Part shown: positions 37,772-45,624 of the stretch, in pieces | Numbering within the stretch: position 1 is the first letter of the stretch | How the letters are laid out: every line of letters starts with the position of its first letter | Source: QHXW01 sp963768075 | Lineage (GTDB): Bacteria; Acidobacteriota; Terriglobia; Bryobacterales; Bryobacteraceae | Direction: 5' to 3' | Assembly (NCBI GenBank): GCA_963768075.1 | Contig: CAVYHD010000022.1 | Location: 62,001 to 126,000, forward strand | DNA: 64,000 nucleotides | The notes under the pieces: generated by a model | Databases searched by the model: none | What the model was told of the DNA's origin: nothing | What the model saw: the letters and a program-made list of their open reading frames with translations, nothing else | Program-made: the position numbers and the translations under genes

Positions 37772-38551
37772 CGGGCTCCCGGACTCTACCGCTCCCGAAG
37801 TCTCACCAAATCAGCCGGGGCCACGCGCACCGCCGCTCTCGTCCGCCGGCGTATTGAGCGCGGCGGCGAACGGGTGTGGCGTCTTGAAGACTTTCGCGAT
37901 CTGTCTTTCGAAGCTGTCGCGCAGGCGCTTTCACGCCTCGCACGCGACGGAACCCTTCAACGTCTGAGCAAAGGCGTTTACTATCGCACGCGCATGACTG
38001 CGTTCGGCAAGAGTCGTCCTAATCCTGCCACGATCCAGAAACTCGCATCCAAAAGTAAAGCGGTTTTCCCGGCAGGGATCGCCGCCGCCAATCTCTTGGG
38101 GTTCACAACGCAGACTACACAGCGCAACGAGGTGGCCACCAGCGCTCTCAGTCTACCGAGGAAGCTTGTCGGCAGCGAGACCGTCATCCACGCCCGCAGA
38201 CCGGAGACATGGGCGGGTCTCTCCCAGGAGGACGCAGCCATGCTCGACTTTCTGAGGCAAGCGGGGCGAACGAGCGAACTCTCTGCGCGCGACACCATCC
38301 GCCGAACGCTAACGCTTCTGTCAGACAAAGGCCGCTTCGAGCGTTTGCTTAGAGTCGCCGACTCGGAACCACCACGCGTGCGCGCTATCCTCGGAGCGAT
38401 CGGCGACCAGCTCGGCAAAAATCAACCGGCGCTCAAGCATCTCCGAGAATCCCTGAATCCATTCTCGAAATTCGACTTTGGCGTCCTGTCAGGATTGCGC
38501 CACGCAAGCAACTGGCAGGCCAGGGAGCCTCACGCGCATGAGACTGTTTGA
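37646..38551 (+). CDS. AbiEi-type antitoxin (DUF6088-like), first AbiE pair
   Basis: Up to 301 residues; homology begins near 37810, so the true start is unsure and the part overlapping the ANTAR gene is doubtful. Winged-helix region: RRRIERGGERVWRLEDFRDL and AVAQALSRLARDGTLQRLSK followed by GVYYRT, typical of type IV antitoxins that repress their operon. Then PAGIAAANLLGFTTQTT and the C-terminal antitoxin domain. It overlaps the toxin ATG by 14 bases, the normal AbiE arrangement. Confidence 0.78.
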   Translation: MIRRRWRREGEHHGDHTPPSSPGKQQKGSGIWRDRITQKLSQRAPGLYRSRSLTKSAGATRTAALVRRRIERGGERVWRLEDFRDLSFEAVAQALSRLARDGTLQRLSKGVYYRTRMTAFGKSRPNPATIQKLASKSKAVFPAGIAAANLLGFTTQTTQRNEVATSALSLPRKLVGSETVIHARRPETWAGLSQEDAAMLDFLRQAGRTSELSARDTIRRTLTLLSDKGRFERLLRVADSEPPRVRAILGAIGDQLGKNQPALKHLRESLNPFSKFDFGVLSGLRHASNWQAREPHAHETV

Positions 38552-39557
38552 GCACCGCGATTTCGAGCAGGCGATTCTGGGGGCGGCGGAACACTTTCGC
38601 GATCAGGGATTGCGGCCAGCGATCATCGAGAAAGACTACTACGTCACCGAAGCGCTGCGTGTTATCGCCGCCACCAGGCACAACAACAGCATCACCAACG
38701 ACAACAGCATCATCAACCGCAACATCGTCACCAACAGCAGCATCATCTTCAAGGGCGGCACCAGCTTATCCAAGGGATGGAACCTTATTCAAAGGTTTTC
38801 GGAGGACATCGACATCTTCCTTGACCCGCAGGCCTTTCAACCTCCTCTCGTGAAAAAGGGCCATCGACCGAGAACTTAAGAAACTTCGCGACACCGTCGG
38901 TGCGCACCCGGCGCTAAGGTTTGTCGAAGGGGAAAGTCAGACCATCGGCGGATTCGGGCGCAATGACCGGTTTGCCTACGAGCAGCGTTTCGGCGGTCCC
39001 GGCGAAGTCACGCCCCCGTGTGCTGCTCGAAGCCGGCACCGCCAGCGGACGTGAGCCTACGAGCGTCGTTGAGCTGCACTCGTACTTGGGACAGTTCTTA
39101 CGGGACAAGGGCCCGTCTCTTGGCGCAGAAGACGAAGGATCGTTTCCGATGCGCCTGCTCCACTTCCGGCGTACGTTTGTGGAGAAGATGTTCGCGATAC
39201 ACAGCAAGGTGGAACTGCTCAAGCGCGATGGACAGCCACTCGGCTCTTACGCGCGTCATTACTACGACCTGTTTCAATTGGCTAGCGCACCGGGAAGTCA
39301 TCGCGATGCTGAACTCCGCCGAATACGCGGCTATCAAAGAGGACTACGACCGCATCAGCCGCGCTTATTTCCCCAAGAGCTATTTTCATCCCGACGAGAT
39401 GAGCTTCTCCAAGAGCGACGCGCTATTTCCGCCCCCGGATTTGGCGGCGAGCATCGGTGCCGCGTATGAAGCCCAGTGCAGGATGCTTTGTTACGGTCCG
39501 CACCCGTCATGGAACGACATTCAGGCCCGCTTTCTGCAACTTCGAGAGCTGCTGTAA
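38538..39557 (+). pseudogene. AbiEii/AbiGii nucleotidyltransferase toxin, three frameshifts as sequenced
   Basis: Starts at ATG 38538 (MRLFEHRDFEQAILGAAEHF). The core reads AIIEKDYYVTEALRVIAA, IIFKGGTSLSKGWNLIQRFS, EDIDIFLDPQ: the GGTSxxKG...DID nucleotidyltransferase site. Then the frame breaks. One-base duplications at GGG (38860s), CCCCC (about 39010) and GG (about 39278) account for all three breaks; with them removed the protein continues RELKKLRDTVGAHP, FVEKMFAIHSKVELLKRDG, YARHYYDLFQL, AYFPKSYFHPDEMSFSKSDA to 39557. About 337 residues. A run of Asn/Ser/Ile codons (38680-38755) is inserted just before the active site. Cognate to the AbiEi gene upstream. Confidence 0.8.
38678..38753 (+). 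repeat. Low-complexity AAC/AGC/ATC repeat inside toxin gene
   Basis: About 75 bp built from AAC, AGC, ATC and ACC triplets (for example CAACAGCATCACC, CAACAGCATCATC, CAACAGCAGCATC). It encodes an Asn/Ser/Ile/Thr stretch directly before FKGGTS of the nucleotidyltransferase. The triplet unit keeps frame. Unlike the surrounding GC-rich coding sequence. Confidence 0.65.
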
Positions 39558-40041
39558 GGCGACTTTCTTTGAAGCCTGAACCCCCTTTCCCGTTTCCCCC
39601 AGGGCAAGCCGGGGCGGGCGGGTTCCCCCCACGCCGCCGAAACAGCGGCTCCCCCCACAAGAGGGATTTCAAACCACTCGGCTGAAATCCCCCTTCCGCA
39701 TCCCCCTGGTTGGCCCTCGAAGATTCGCCTGTCCAGCTCCAGGAGCGGGGAAGACGGGTGCCTGCGCGGGTCGTACCTAGTGTGCCTGGGAACATGCGAC
39801 GAGATCGTATCTGTCTGTCGGCTCAGCACATTGGTCCCCTTCGTTTCACCCATTTTTTTTCGCTACGATTCAATTTCCAAGAGCAAGCCGATGGAGCCGA
39901 CGTATTTTGGGCACGTACTAGAAACGAATCCCGCACGCGAGCGCTCAGAGGCCCTCGGCGAGACTTGCTGGGCCTATCCCTCAACGCCAGATAGTGCTAG
40001 CCATCCGGGGTCCATACAATGGGAGAGCGCCAGTGCCCCTG
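39558..40041. other. Gene-free stretch with a perfect hairpin
   Basis: 484 bp, C-rich at the left. No ORF here has a supported function. It contains the perfect nine-base hairpin GGGATTTCA...TGAAATCCC (39663-39691, 11-base loop), followed by CCTT rather than a T-run, so it is a weak terminator candidate for the AbiE operon. Confidence 0.45.
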
Positions 40042-40967
40042 ATGGCCGACCGAATGCCGAAACTTCCGATTGCAATCGGCAGCTACGCTGAACAGAAGCG
40101 CTTCATCGAGCGAAACGATAGCTTTCTGCGCGAGTACCCTCGGCTCAATGACTTGTGCAAGAAAATATTTCTACGTGCTCTTAAAGGCCCGGACCGGCGA
40201 GAAGTCGAGAGGCTTCGCAAGCTTCCCGAGGCCGACCCGGCAGCCATTGCCTTCGAGGACAAGATGACGGCAGACCGTATCATCTTCTACCTGGGTAGAA
40301 TGGCCGTCGATGACTTTGGCGAGATCCTTACTCTCGCAGGAAACGGCCGCGGATTCGGTGCCTACAAGATCGTGCGGGGCATGTACGAGCGTATTGTTAC
40401 GGCGCTCTACATGGAGAAGAATCCCGCCGAAGCGCGCAGCTTCGCCGAATCGTCCGCGATTATGAAGCTGAACTACCTGAAGCGCACGTTCGAGGCGAGC
40501 CCCGAATCAGGAACCGGTTCAGCGACAAGTTCATGGCGACGATTGAGCGTAATGCGGCAGCGGCGCAGGCCAAACGGAAACAATCGATATGCTCTAAATG
40601 CCGCCAGCCCATCACGCAGGAGGCGTGGACTCGGGTGAGCCTCGATGTGATGGCAAAAACCGTCGAGCCCGCGCTGGAAGTCTTCTACCCGCAGTTTTAC
40701 CTTGAGGGAACCGCGCAGTCACACGCCAACATGTTCGGTGTCGAGCGTCGTCTGATCCGAAAAAAAAGCGGGGGAGTCACCTACAAGGAAACCTCTGAAG
40801 CGGAGGCGCGCTTCGCCGTGCATCTCGGTCATCACCTCATCGTCAGGTTGCTCGCAATGCAGAACCGGTATTTCGCTCTCGGCCTCGACGACGAAGTCCA
40901 AGAGCGCATTGATGCTTTTGTTGGGGTATGGAGGACCGGCCCGGCTAACCCGCCGCAATCCGAGTAG
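40042..40967 (+). pseudogene. DUF5677-like protein, one frameshift as sequenced
   Basis: From ATG 40042 (MADRMPKLPIAIGSYAEQKR) the first frame runs to FEASP near 40505, then continues in another frame (RIRNRFSDKFMATIERNAAA) to 40967. The break sits at CCCC (40501-40504) and is best explained by one missing C. Motifs AVDDFGEILTLAGNGRGFGA, YKIVRGMYERIVTALYMEKN and later SHANMFGVERRL and HLGHHLIVRLLAMQNRYFAL resemble DUF5677. About 308 residues when repaired. Family function unknown; members occur in accessory islands. Confidence 0.6.
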
Positions 40968-41245
40968 GCCGTCAAAAAGAGGCACGGTGCTTCGCGCCGA
41001 CTGAAGGGGTGACACGCCACCCCAGAATGGGTTGCTCAGTCTCACGGGAATCGAAACCGTTGCGCGGTGTCTGAACGCATCCGATCTTCTCGTATCTATT
41101 TGATTCTATTTACAGGGGCACCGATCCATTTGGCCATAATCGCTACGGGAATTCTCCGCGTGCGAGCAATGTGTGAGCAAAGCCCGAACGGGTTCGTCAA
41201 ATGGTCTGGCTGCCATCCTGGACGGGATCAATCGAAGATGGACGT

Positions 41246-42826
41246 ATGATAATCACGCAGGAGATCTTCGAAGCATTTCTGCACTGTCCGACCAAGTCGT
41301 ACTTGTCCTCCCACTCCGGCGCTGGGGCCGCCACCGCGCTGGTCCGAGCGCGGCAGCAGTGGGAAGAACTCTTTCGGCACACTGGTTCTTCCACCGTGAG
41401 TACCCGTGTCCCTGACAATCAGGTGTACGTGGGGACACCTATCGCAGAGGCCATCCGACAGCAGCAGTACCGCGTGATACTCGACTGCACGCTCCAGGCA
41501 TCGGACTTGCGCGCGCACACCCACGGTTTGGAACTCGTCCGATCGCCCGGGGCCAAAGGCCGGAGCGCCTACGCACCGTTCCGCTTCGTGTCGACGGAAA
41601 GGATCTCGACGGCTGACAAACTCCTGCTGGCGTTCGATGCTTTTGTGTTTTCGCAGACCTACGGCACCACGCGGCCGCGCCTCGGTAAAGTTATTCACGG
41701 CCGGGACTACTCGGCAACCACGGTGCCGCTAGCGCCGCTCTATGCCAAAGTTCAATCCGTCGTCACTGCTATTGCTTCTCAACATATCAGCGCCACGCCA
41801 CCGCCACTCGTGCTGAACAAGCATTGCGCCGAGTGCCAATATGCAGCCCGATGTCGAGAATTCGCGATAAAGGCGGACGATCTGAGCCTTCTCGCCAAGA
41901 TGAGCGAGAAGGACCGCCAAAAGTATCACGAGAAAGGCATTTTCACGGTCACCCAACTGTCGTTCACGTTCCGACCGCGGCGGCGCATTGGCGACCACAG
42001 AAAGCATGAGCACGCCTTGCAAGCCCTGGCCGTTCGAAAAAATCAGGTTCATGTCATCGGCCCACTCATATATGCTACGGCGGGCACCGCAGTCTATATC
42101 GACGTCGAAGGCGATCCCGATCGTGATTTCTATTACTGCATCGGTCTTCGGTTTGAAGCCGACGGAGTGATTGTTCAGCGCTCGTACTGGGCCGATAGCC
42201 CCTCGGACGAAGTAATGATGTGGGCCGATTGCCTATCTGCGCTGGGCACGATCGATGACCCACGCCTGGTGCACTACGGAAGCTACGAGACTACGTTCCT
42301 TCGCCAAATGAGAAAGCGATACCCCAATGCCGAACGGGCCGCTCTGCTCGACCAGCTCATCGCGTCGGCCGTCAACCTGCTCTCAACGATCTACTCTCAC
42401 GTGTACTTTCCCACGTATTCCAATGGCCTTAAAGACGTGGCGGGCCATCTCGGCTTTCGCTGGTCAGATGCCACGCCGTCGGGCCTGGTCGCTCTTGCTC
42501 GGCGTCGAGAGTGGGAATGCACGCGGGCGCCCGAGCTCAAACACATGCTAGTGACGTACAACGCGGAGGATTGTGCCGCTGCCCAAACAGTTGCCGAAAC
42601 GCTCGCCGCACTCTCGCGATCCTCACCTACGTGTAACGGCAATATTGTGGACGTGATTAAGCTGAAGCGCGAATATCCCCAGCGGTTCGGGAAAATCGAT
42701 TTCGCGCTCCCAGAGTTTCAACAGATTAATGATGCGGCTTACTGGGACCACCAGCGCGAGAAAGTGTACGTGCGTTCCAGCAAGCGCCTAGAAAAAACAG
42801 CGCGGAAGCTTCTGGAGAGAGTCTAA
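41246..42826 (+). CDS. TM0106-family RecB-like nuclease with RNase H-like domain
   Basis: 526 residues from ATG 41246 (MIITQEIFEAFLHCPTKSYL). N-terminal half resembles RecB/Cas4-type nucleases: an early Cys in FLHCPTK and a later cluster NKHCAECQYAARCREFA, together four cysteines fit for an iron-sulfur site. A helical linker (MSEKDRQKYHEKGIFTVTQL) is followed by a DEDD-type exonuclease: AVYIDVEGDPDRDFYYCIGL, HYGSYETTFLRQM, SNGLKDVAGHLGFRWSDA and MLVTYNAEDCAAAQTVAETL. The stop TAA at 42824-42826 is immediately followed, in the +1 frame, by the zinc-finger start of an IS66-type transposase, so the two were probably one protein. Confidence 0.88.
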   Translation: MIITQEIFEAFLHCPTKSYLSSHSGAGAATALVRARQQWEELFRHTGSSTVSTRVPDNQVYVGTPIAEAIRQQQYRVILDCTLQASDLRAHTHGLELVRSPGAKGRSAYAPFRFVSTERISTADKLLLAFDAFVFSQTYGTTRPRLGKVIHGRDYSATTVPLAPLYAKVQSVVTAIASQHISATPPPLVLNKHCAECQYAARCREFAIKADDLSLLAKMSEKDRQKYHEKGIFTVTQLSFTFRPRRRIGDHRKHEHALQALAVRKNQVHVIGPLIYATAGTAVYIDVEGDPDRDFYYCIGLRFEADGVIVQRSYWADSPSDEVMMWADCLSALGTIDDPRLVHYGSYETTFLRQMRKRYPNAERAALLDQLIASAVNLLSTIYSHVYFPTYSNGLKDVAGHLGFRWSDATPSGLVALARRREWECTRAPELKHMLVTYNAEDCAAAQTVAETLAALSRSSPTCNGNIVDVIKLKREYPQRFGKIDFALPEFQQINDAAYWDHQREKVYVRSSKRLEKTARKLLERV

Positions 42827-42827
42827 C

Positions 42828-44018
42828 GTTCCGGTAACGAAGGTCGTAGAGTGCGAGGAGCGACGGCCCCATCGCTGCGCTGAATGTGGTGCGACGACAA
42901 TCTATCGATGGGGGCGACTTAGCCGAGTCGTCTACGACCTCAAATTGTCCGGGGCTGGCATCAAACGGCTGGTTATACGGTATTCCTTCCCCCGTTACAT
43001 CTGCTGGTGCTGCAAGACCACCTTTCATCAGTATGCAAGCCAAGCCAAGTACGGCAACACCCTCTGCGCCTATATCGTCTATCAAATCGTTGAACTGCAA
43101 CTGCCACAACACGCTGTGGCAAAGAGCATGTGTCAGTTATTCAACATCCCGACGTCTTCCGGCATGATCAATCATCGCAAAGCCGGCATGGCCGAGCGTT
43201 ACGAGAACACATACCAATGCATCCTCGAAAGGATTGCGGGCGGCACGCTTGTGCATGCGGATGAGACGCGGGCTACCGTCGCTGGAAAGGCGGCATACGT
43301 CTGGGTGTTTACAAGCCTGGAGGATGTGGCGTTCGTTTACAGTGAGAGTCGCGAGGGAAGCACCGCACAAAAGGTGCTGCAGCAGTTCCGCGGCGTGCTG
43401 GTTTCCGATTTCTACGCTGGCTACGATTCCATCGCCTGCGCGCAGCAAAAGTGCCTGATTCATTTGATGAGGGATATCAACGATGATCTCTTTAAGCAGC
43501 CGTTCAATGACGAGATGAAGGAGATCGGGAGGCGGTTCGCGGAGCTGCTGCGACCCATCATCGACTCCGTGGACCGCTTTGGCCTTAAGACTCGCTACCT
43601 GCGTAAGCACGGGCGAGCCGTTGAGCGGTTTTATCAGACGCTCTCAAGGCGGGAGTACCAAACCGAAGTGGTGGCTGGCTACGTACGGCGCTTCGAAAAG
43701 AATCGGGACCGCTTGTTTACGTTCCTGGATCATGACGGCGTCCCCTGGAACAACAATAACGCCGAACACGCGATCAAGGCATTTGTGCGACTACGGAACA
43801 TCATCGGGGGCGCGAGCACGGCAAAGGGCCTGCGAGAGTACCTCGTCCTTCTGAGCATCAGTGAAACCTGCAAATGCAAGGGGGTTCGTTTTCTTGATTT
43901 CCTGTTGTCACAGGAGTCTGACGTGGACAAATTCGCCAGCCACGGGCGACTTCGGCGCGGGATTTCAGACGGCAAATCATTGGTTGGCCTCGCGGCCGGG
44001 ATGACACTGGCGGATTGA
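42828..44018 (+). mobile_element. IS66-type DDE transposase, read-through partner of the RecB-like nuclease
   Basis: An open frame without its own convincing start continues from the nuclease: VTKVVECEERRPHRCAEC, then GIKRLVIRYSFPRYICWCCK. These CxxC pairs form the IS66-type zinc ribbon. From GNTLCAYIVYQIVELQLPQ to the end it is the transposase: Asp in GGTLVHADETRATV, Asp in GVLVSDFYAGYDS, Glu in WNNNNAEHAIKAFVRLRNII give the DDE set. An ATG at 43042 lies after the zinc ribbon, so internal initiation would lose it. I did not find terminal inverted repeats or TnpA/TnpB genes, so this is not a complete IS66 element. Confidence 0.85.
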
Positions 44019-44121
44019 TCGGCGCTGGAAGTGATCCTGCCCGGATTTGCGCGCCGCGCCACGCATTCTGCCGAAAAACAAGGCGTTTGATGTAACATCA
44101 AGAAAGTTGTAGTATTGTGTT

Positions 44122-44733
44122 ATGGCCCAGTCTCACCGTGAAGCGTCGCGGCGGCTCTTTGAGTTCGCCGAGCAGCAGCAGGGCTTCTTCACCACGAAGC
44201 AGGCCAAGGCAGCCGGATTCGCCGAAAACACGCATCCCTATCATGTGCAGGTCGGGAACTGGATCCGCGAGCACCGCGGTATCTACCGGCTCGCTCTGTT
44301 TCCGACGGCTGATCGGCCCGACCTCGTCCTTTGGGCGCTGTGGTCGCGGAACCGGAACGAGGAAGTCGAGGGTGTATACAGCCACCACACGGCGCTCAGC
44401 CTCTACGATCTGTCGGATCTGAATCCGGCGAAGCTCCACATGACGGTTCCGACGGATTTCCGGCGCAACAGCGATATTCCCGGCATCCTCGTACTTCATT
44501 ATGCCGACCTGCCCGAGAGCGACGTACAGACGGCGCAGGGCTTCAAGTTTACTCGCCCTCTGCGGACGATTCTTGACCTGATCGAGGCTGGCACGGTCGA
44601 ACGGAACTTCATCCGCCAGGCGCTAAGGCAGGCTGTTGACCGTGGTCTGATCACTCGCCAACAGATTCGGAACGCGCGAATGAGCGGACCTGCGCGCAAG
44701 ATCGTTGAGGAAGTGCTGCGGCGAGCTGCATAA
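44122..44733 (+). CDS. AbiEi-family antitoxin, second AbiE pair
   Basis: 203 residues. The N-terminal winged helix has the AbiEi pattern: LFEFAEQQQGFFTTKQAKAA, then NWIREHRGIYRLALFP. The second domain carries SHHTALSLYDLSDLNPAKLH, MTVPTDFR and TRPLRTILDLIEAGTVERNF. Its stop shares one base with the ATG of the toxin (TAATG). Represses its own operon and counters the toxin by a type IV mechanism in characterised AbiE systems. Confidence 0.9.
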   Translation: MAQSHREASRRLFEFAEQQQGFFTTKQAKAAGFAENTHPYHVQVGNWIREHRGIYRLALFPTADRPDLVLWALWSRNRNEEVEGVYSHHTALSLYDLSDLNPAKLHMTVPTDFRRNSDIPGILVLHYADLPESDVQTAQGFKFTRPLRTILDLIEAGTVERNFIRQALRQAVDRGLITRQQIRNARMSGPARKIVEEVLRRAA

Positions 44734-45617
44734 TGCCGTCACCCAGGACATATTCGACGGCGGGGGCATTCCGAAGGGCGCTTGAAGAACGCCTGAAGAG
44801 GGCATCTCTGACTGATCAGATCGACCTCAATCGCCTCCGGCGGCAAGTATCATTCGACCGTCTGCTGGCAAGGCTGTTCCGTGAAGAACCAGCACCCTGG
44901 GTTTTGAAGGGCGGTTACGCGTTGGAGCTACGCTTCAAGGCTGCTCGATCAACGGTGGACATCGACCTGACGTTGCAGCGAGTGGTCGCCGCAACATCAG
45001 CGGGCGATGACACAAACCAGGTAGTACGGCAGATGCTGCAGAGTGTGGCTGACATCCCTCTCGGTGATTGGTTCGAGTATGCGATCGGACCGCCCGTCAT
45101 GGATTTGACCGCCGCGCCTTACGGCGGTGCCCGCTATCCCGTCGAAGCTCGAATGGACGAACGGATCTTTGCCCGATTCCACCTGGACGCCGGCGTTGGT
45201 GACGTGGTTATGCAGCCGCTGGAAACGATCGAGTGCCGGGACTGGCTGGGATTCGCCGGCATCGAATCGTCGCAGGTCCTGATGATCGCTCGCGAACAGC
45301 AGTTCGCCGAAAAGATTCATGCCTACACGCTCCCGCGGAACACTGCGAACAGCAGAGTGAAGGACTTGGTGGACCTGGCTCTCCTGATCGGATCGGGTGG
45401 GCTGGATAAACAGCGGATTCTGGACGCTTTGCGTCTGACCTTTGAGAGAAGAGGAACGCACGATTTGCCGACGGGTTTGGTTCCGCCGCCAGCGGATTGG
45501 CAGATCCCGTTTCAGGCCCTGGCGGAAGAATGCGGGCTCCCGACAGATGTCGCCGCGGTGTTTGCGGGGGTACAGGAGTTCCTCGAAGAAGTGCTGGCAC
45601 AGCGCACGGAGCGGTGA
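44733..45617 (+). CDS. AbiEii-family nucleotidyltransferase toxin
   Basis: 294 residues, intact. Nucleotidyltransferase site: PWVLKGGYALELRFKAARST followed by VDIDLTLQ; the Asp pair would bind metal. C-terminal part includes REQQFAEKIHAYTLPR and SRVKDLVDLALLIGSGGLDK, both common in this toxin family. Coupled to the antitoxin by a one-base overlap and followed 7 bp later by the TOTE-type helicase. Expected to modify tRNA or another acceptor with NTP. Confidence 0.92.
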   Translation: MPSPRTYSTAGAFRRALEERLKRASLTDQIDLNRLRRQVSFDRLLARLFREEPAPWVLKGGYALELRFKAARSTVDIDLTLQRVVAATSAGDDTNQVVRQMLQSVADIPLGDWFEYAIGPPVMDLTAAPYGGARYPVEARMDERIFARFHLDAGVGDVVMQPLETIECRDWLGFAGIESSQVLMIAREQQFAEKIHAYTLPRNTANSRVKDLVDLALLIGSGGLDKQRILDALRLTFERRGTHDLPTGLVPPPADWQIPFQALAEECGLPTDVAAVFAGVQEFLEEVLAQRTER

Positions 45618-45624
45618 ACGCCGT

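Noticed and set aside
37740..37830. Left attachment site matching the tRNA-Asn 3' end
   Set aside because: Only scattered short matches (such as GGACTC) were found by eye; nothing long enough to call a direct repeat.
39710..39994. ORF of 94 residues in the gap after AbiEii
   Set aside because: No ribosome site, no family pattern, and low-complexity C-rich start; treated as non-coding.
42800..42850. Programmed +1 or -1 frameshifting between nuclease and transposase
   Set aside because: No slippery heptamer or obvious downstream structure is visible at the stop; the same kind of one-base gain occurs in unrelated genes nearby, so an indel is more likely.
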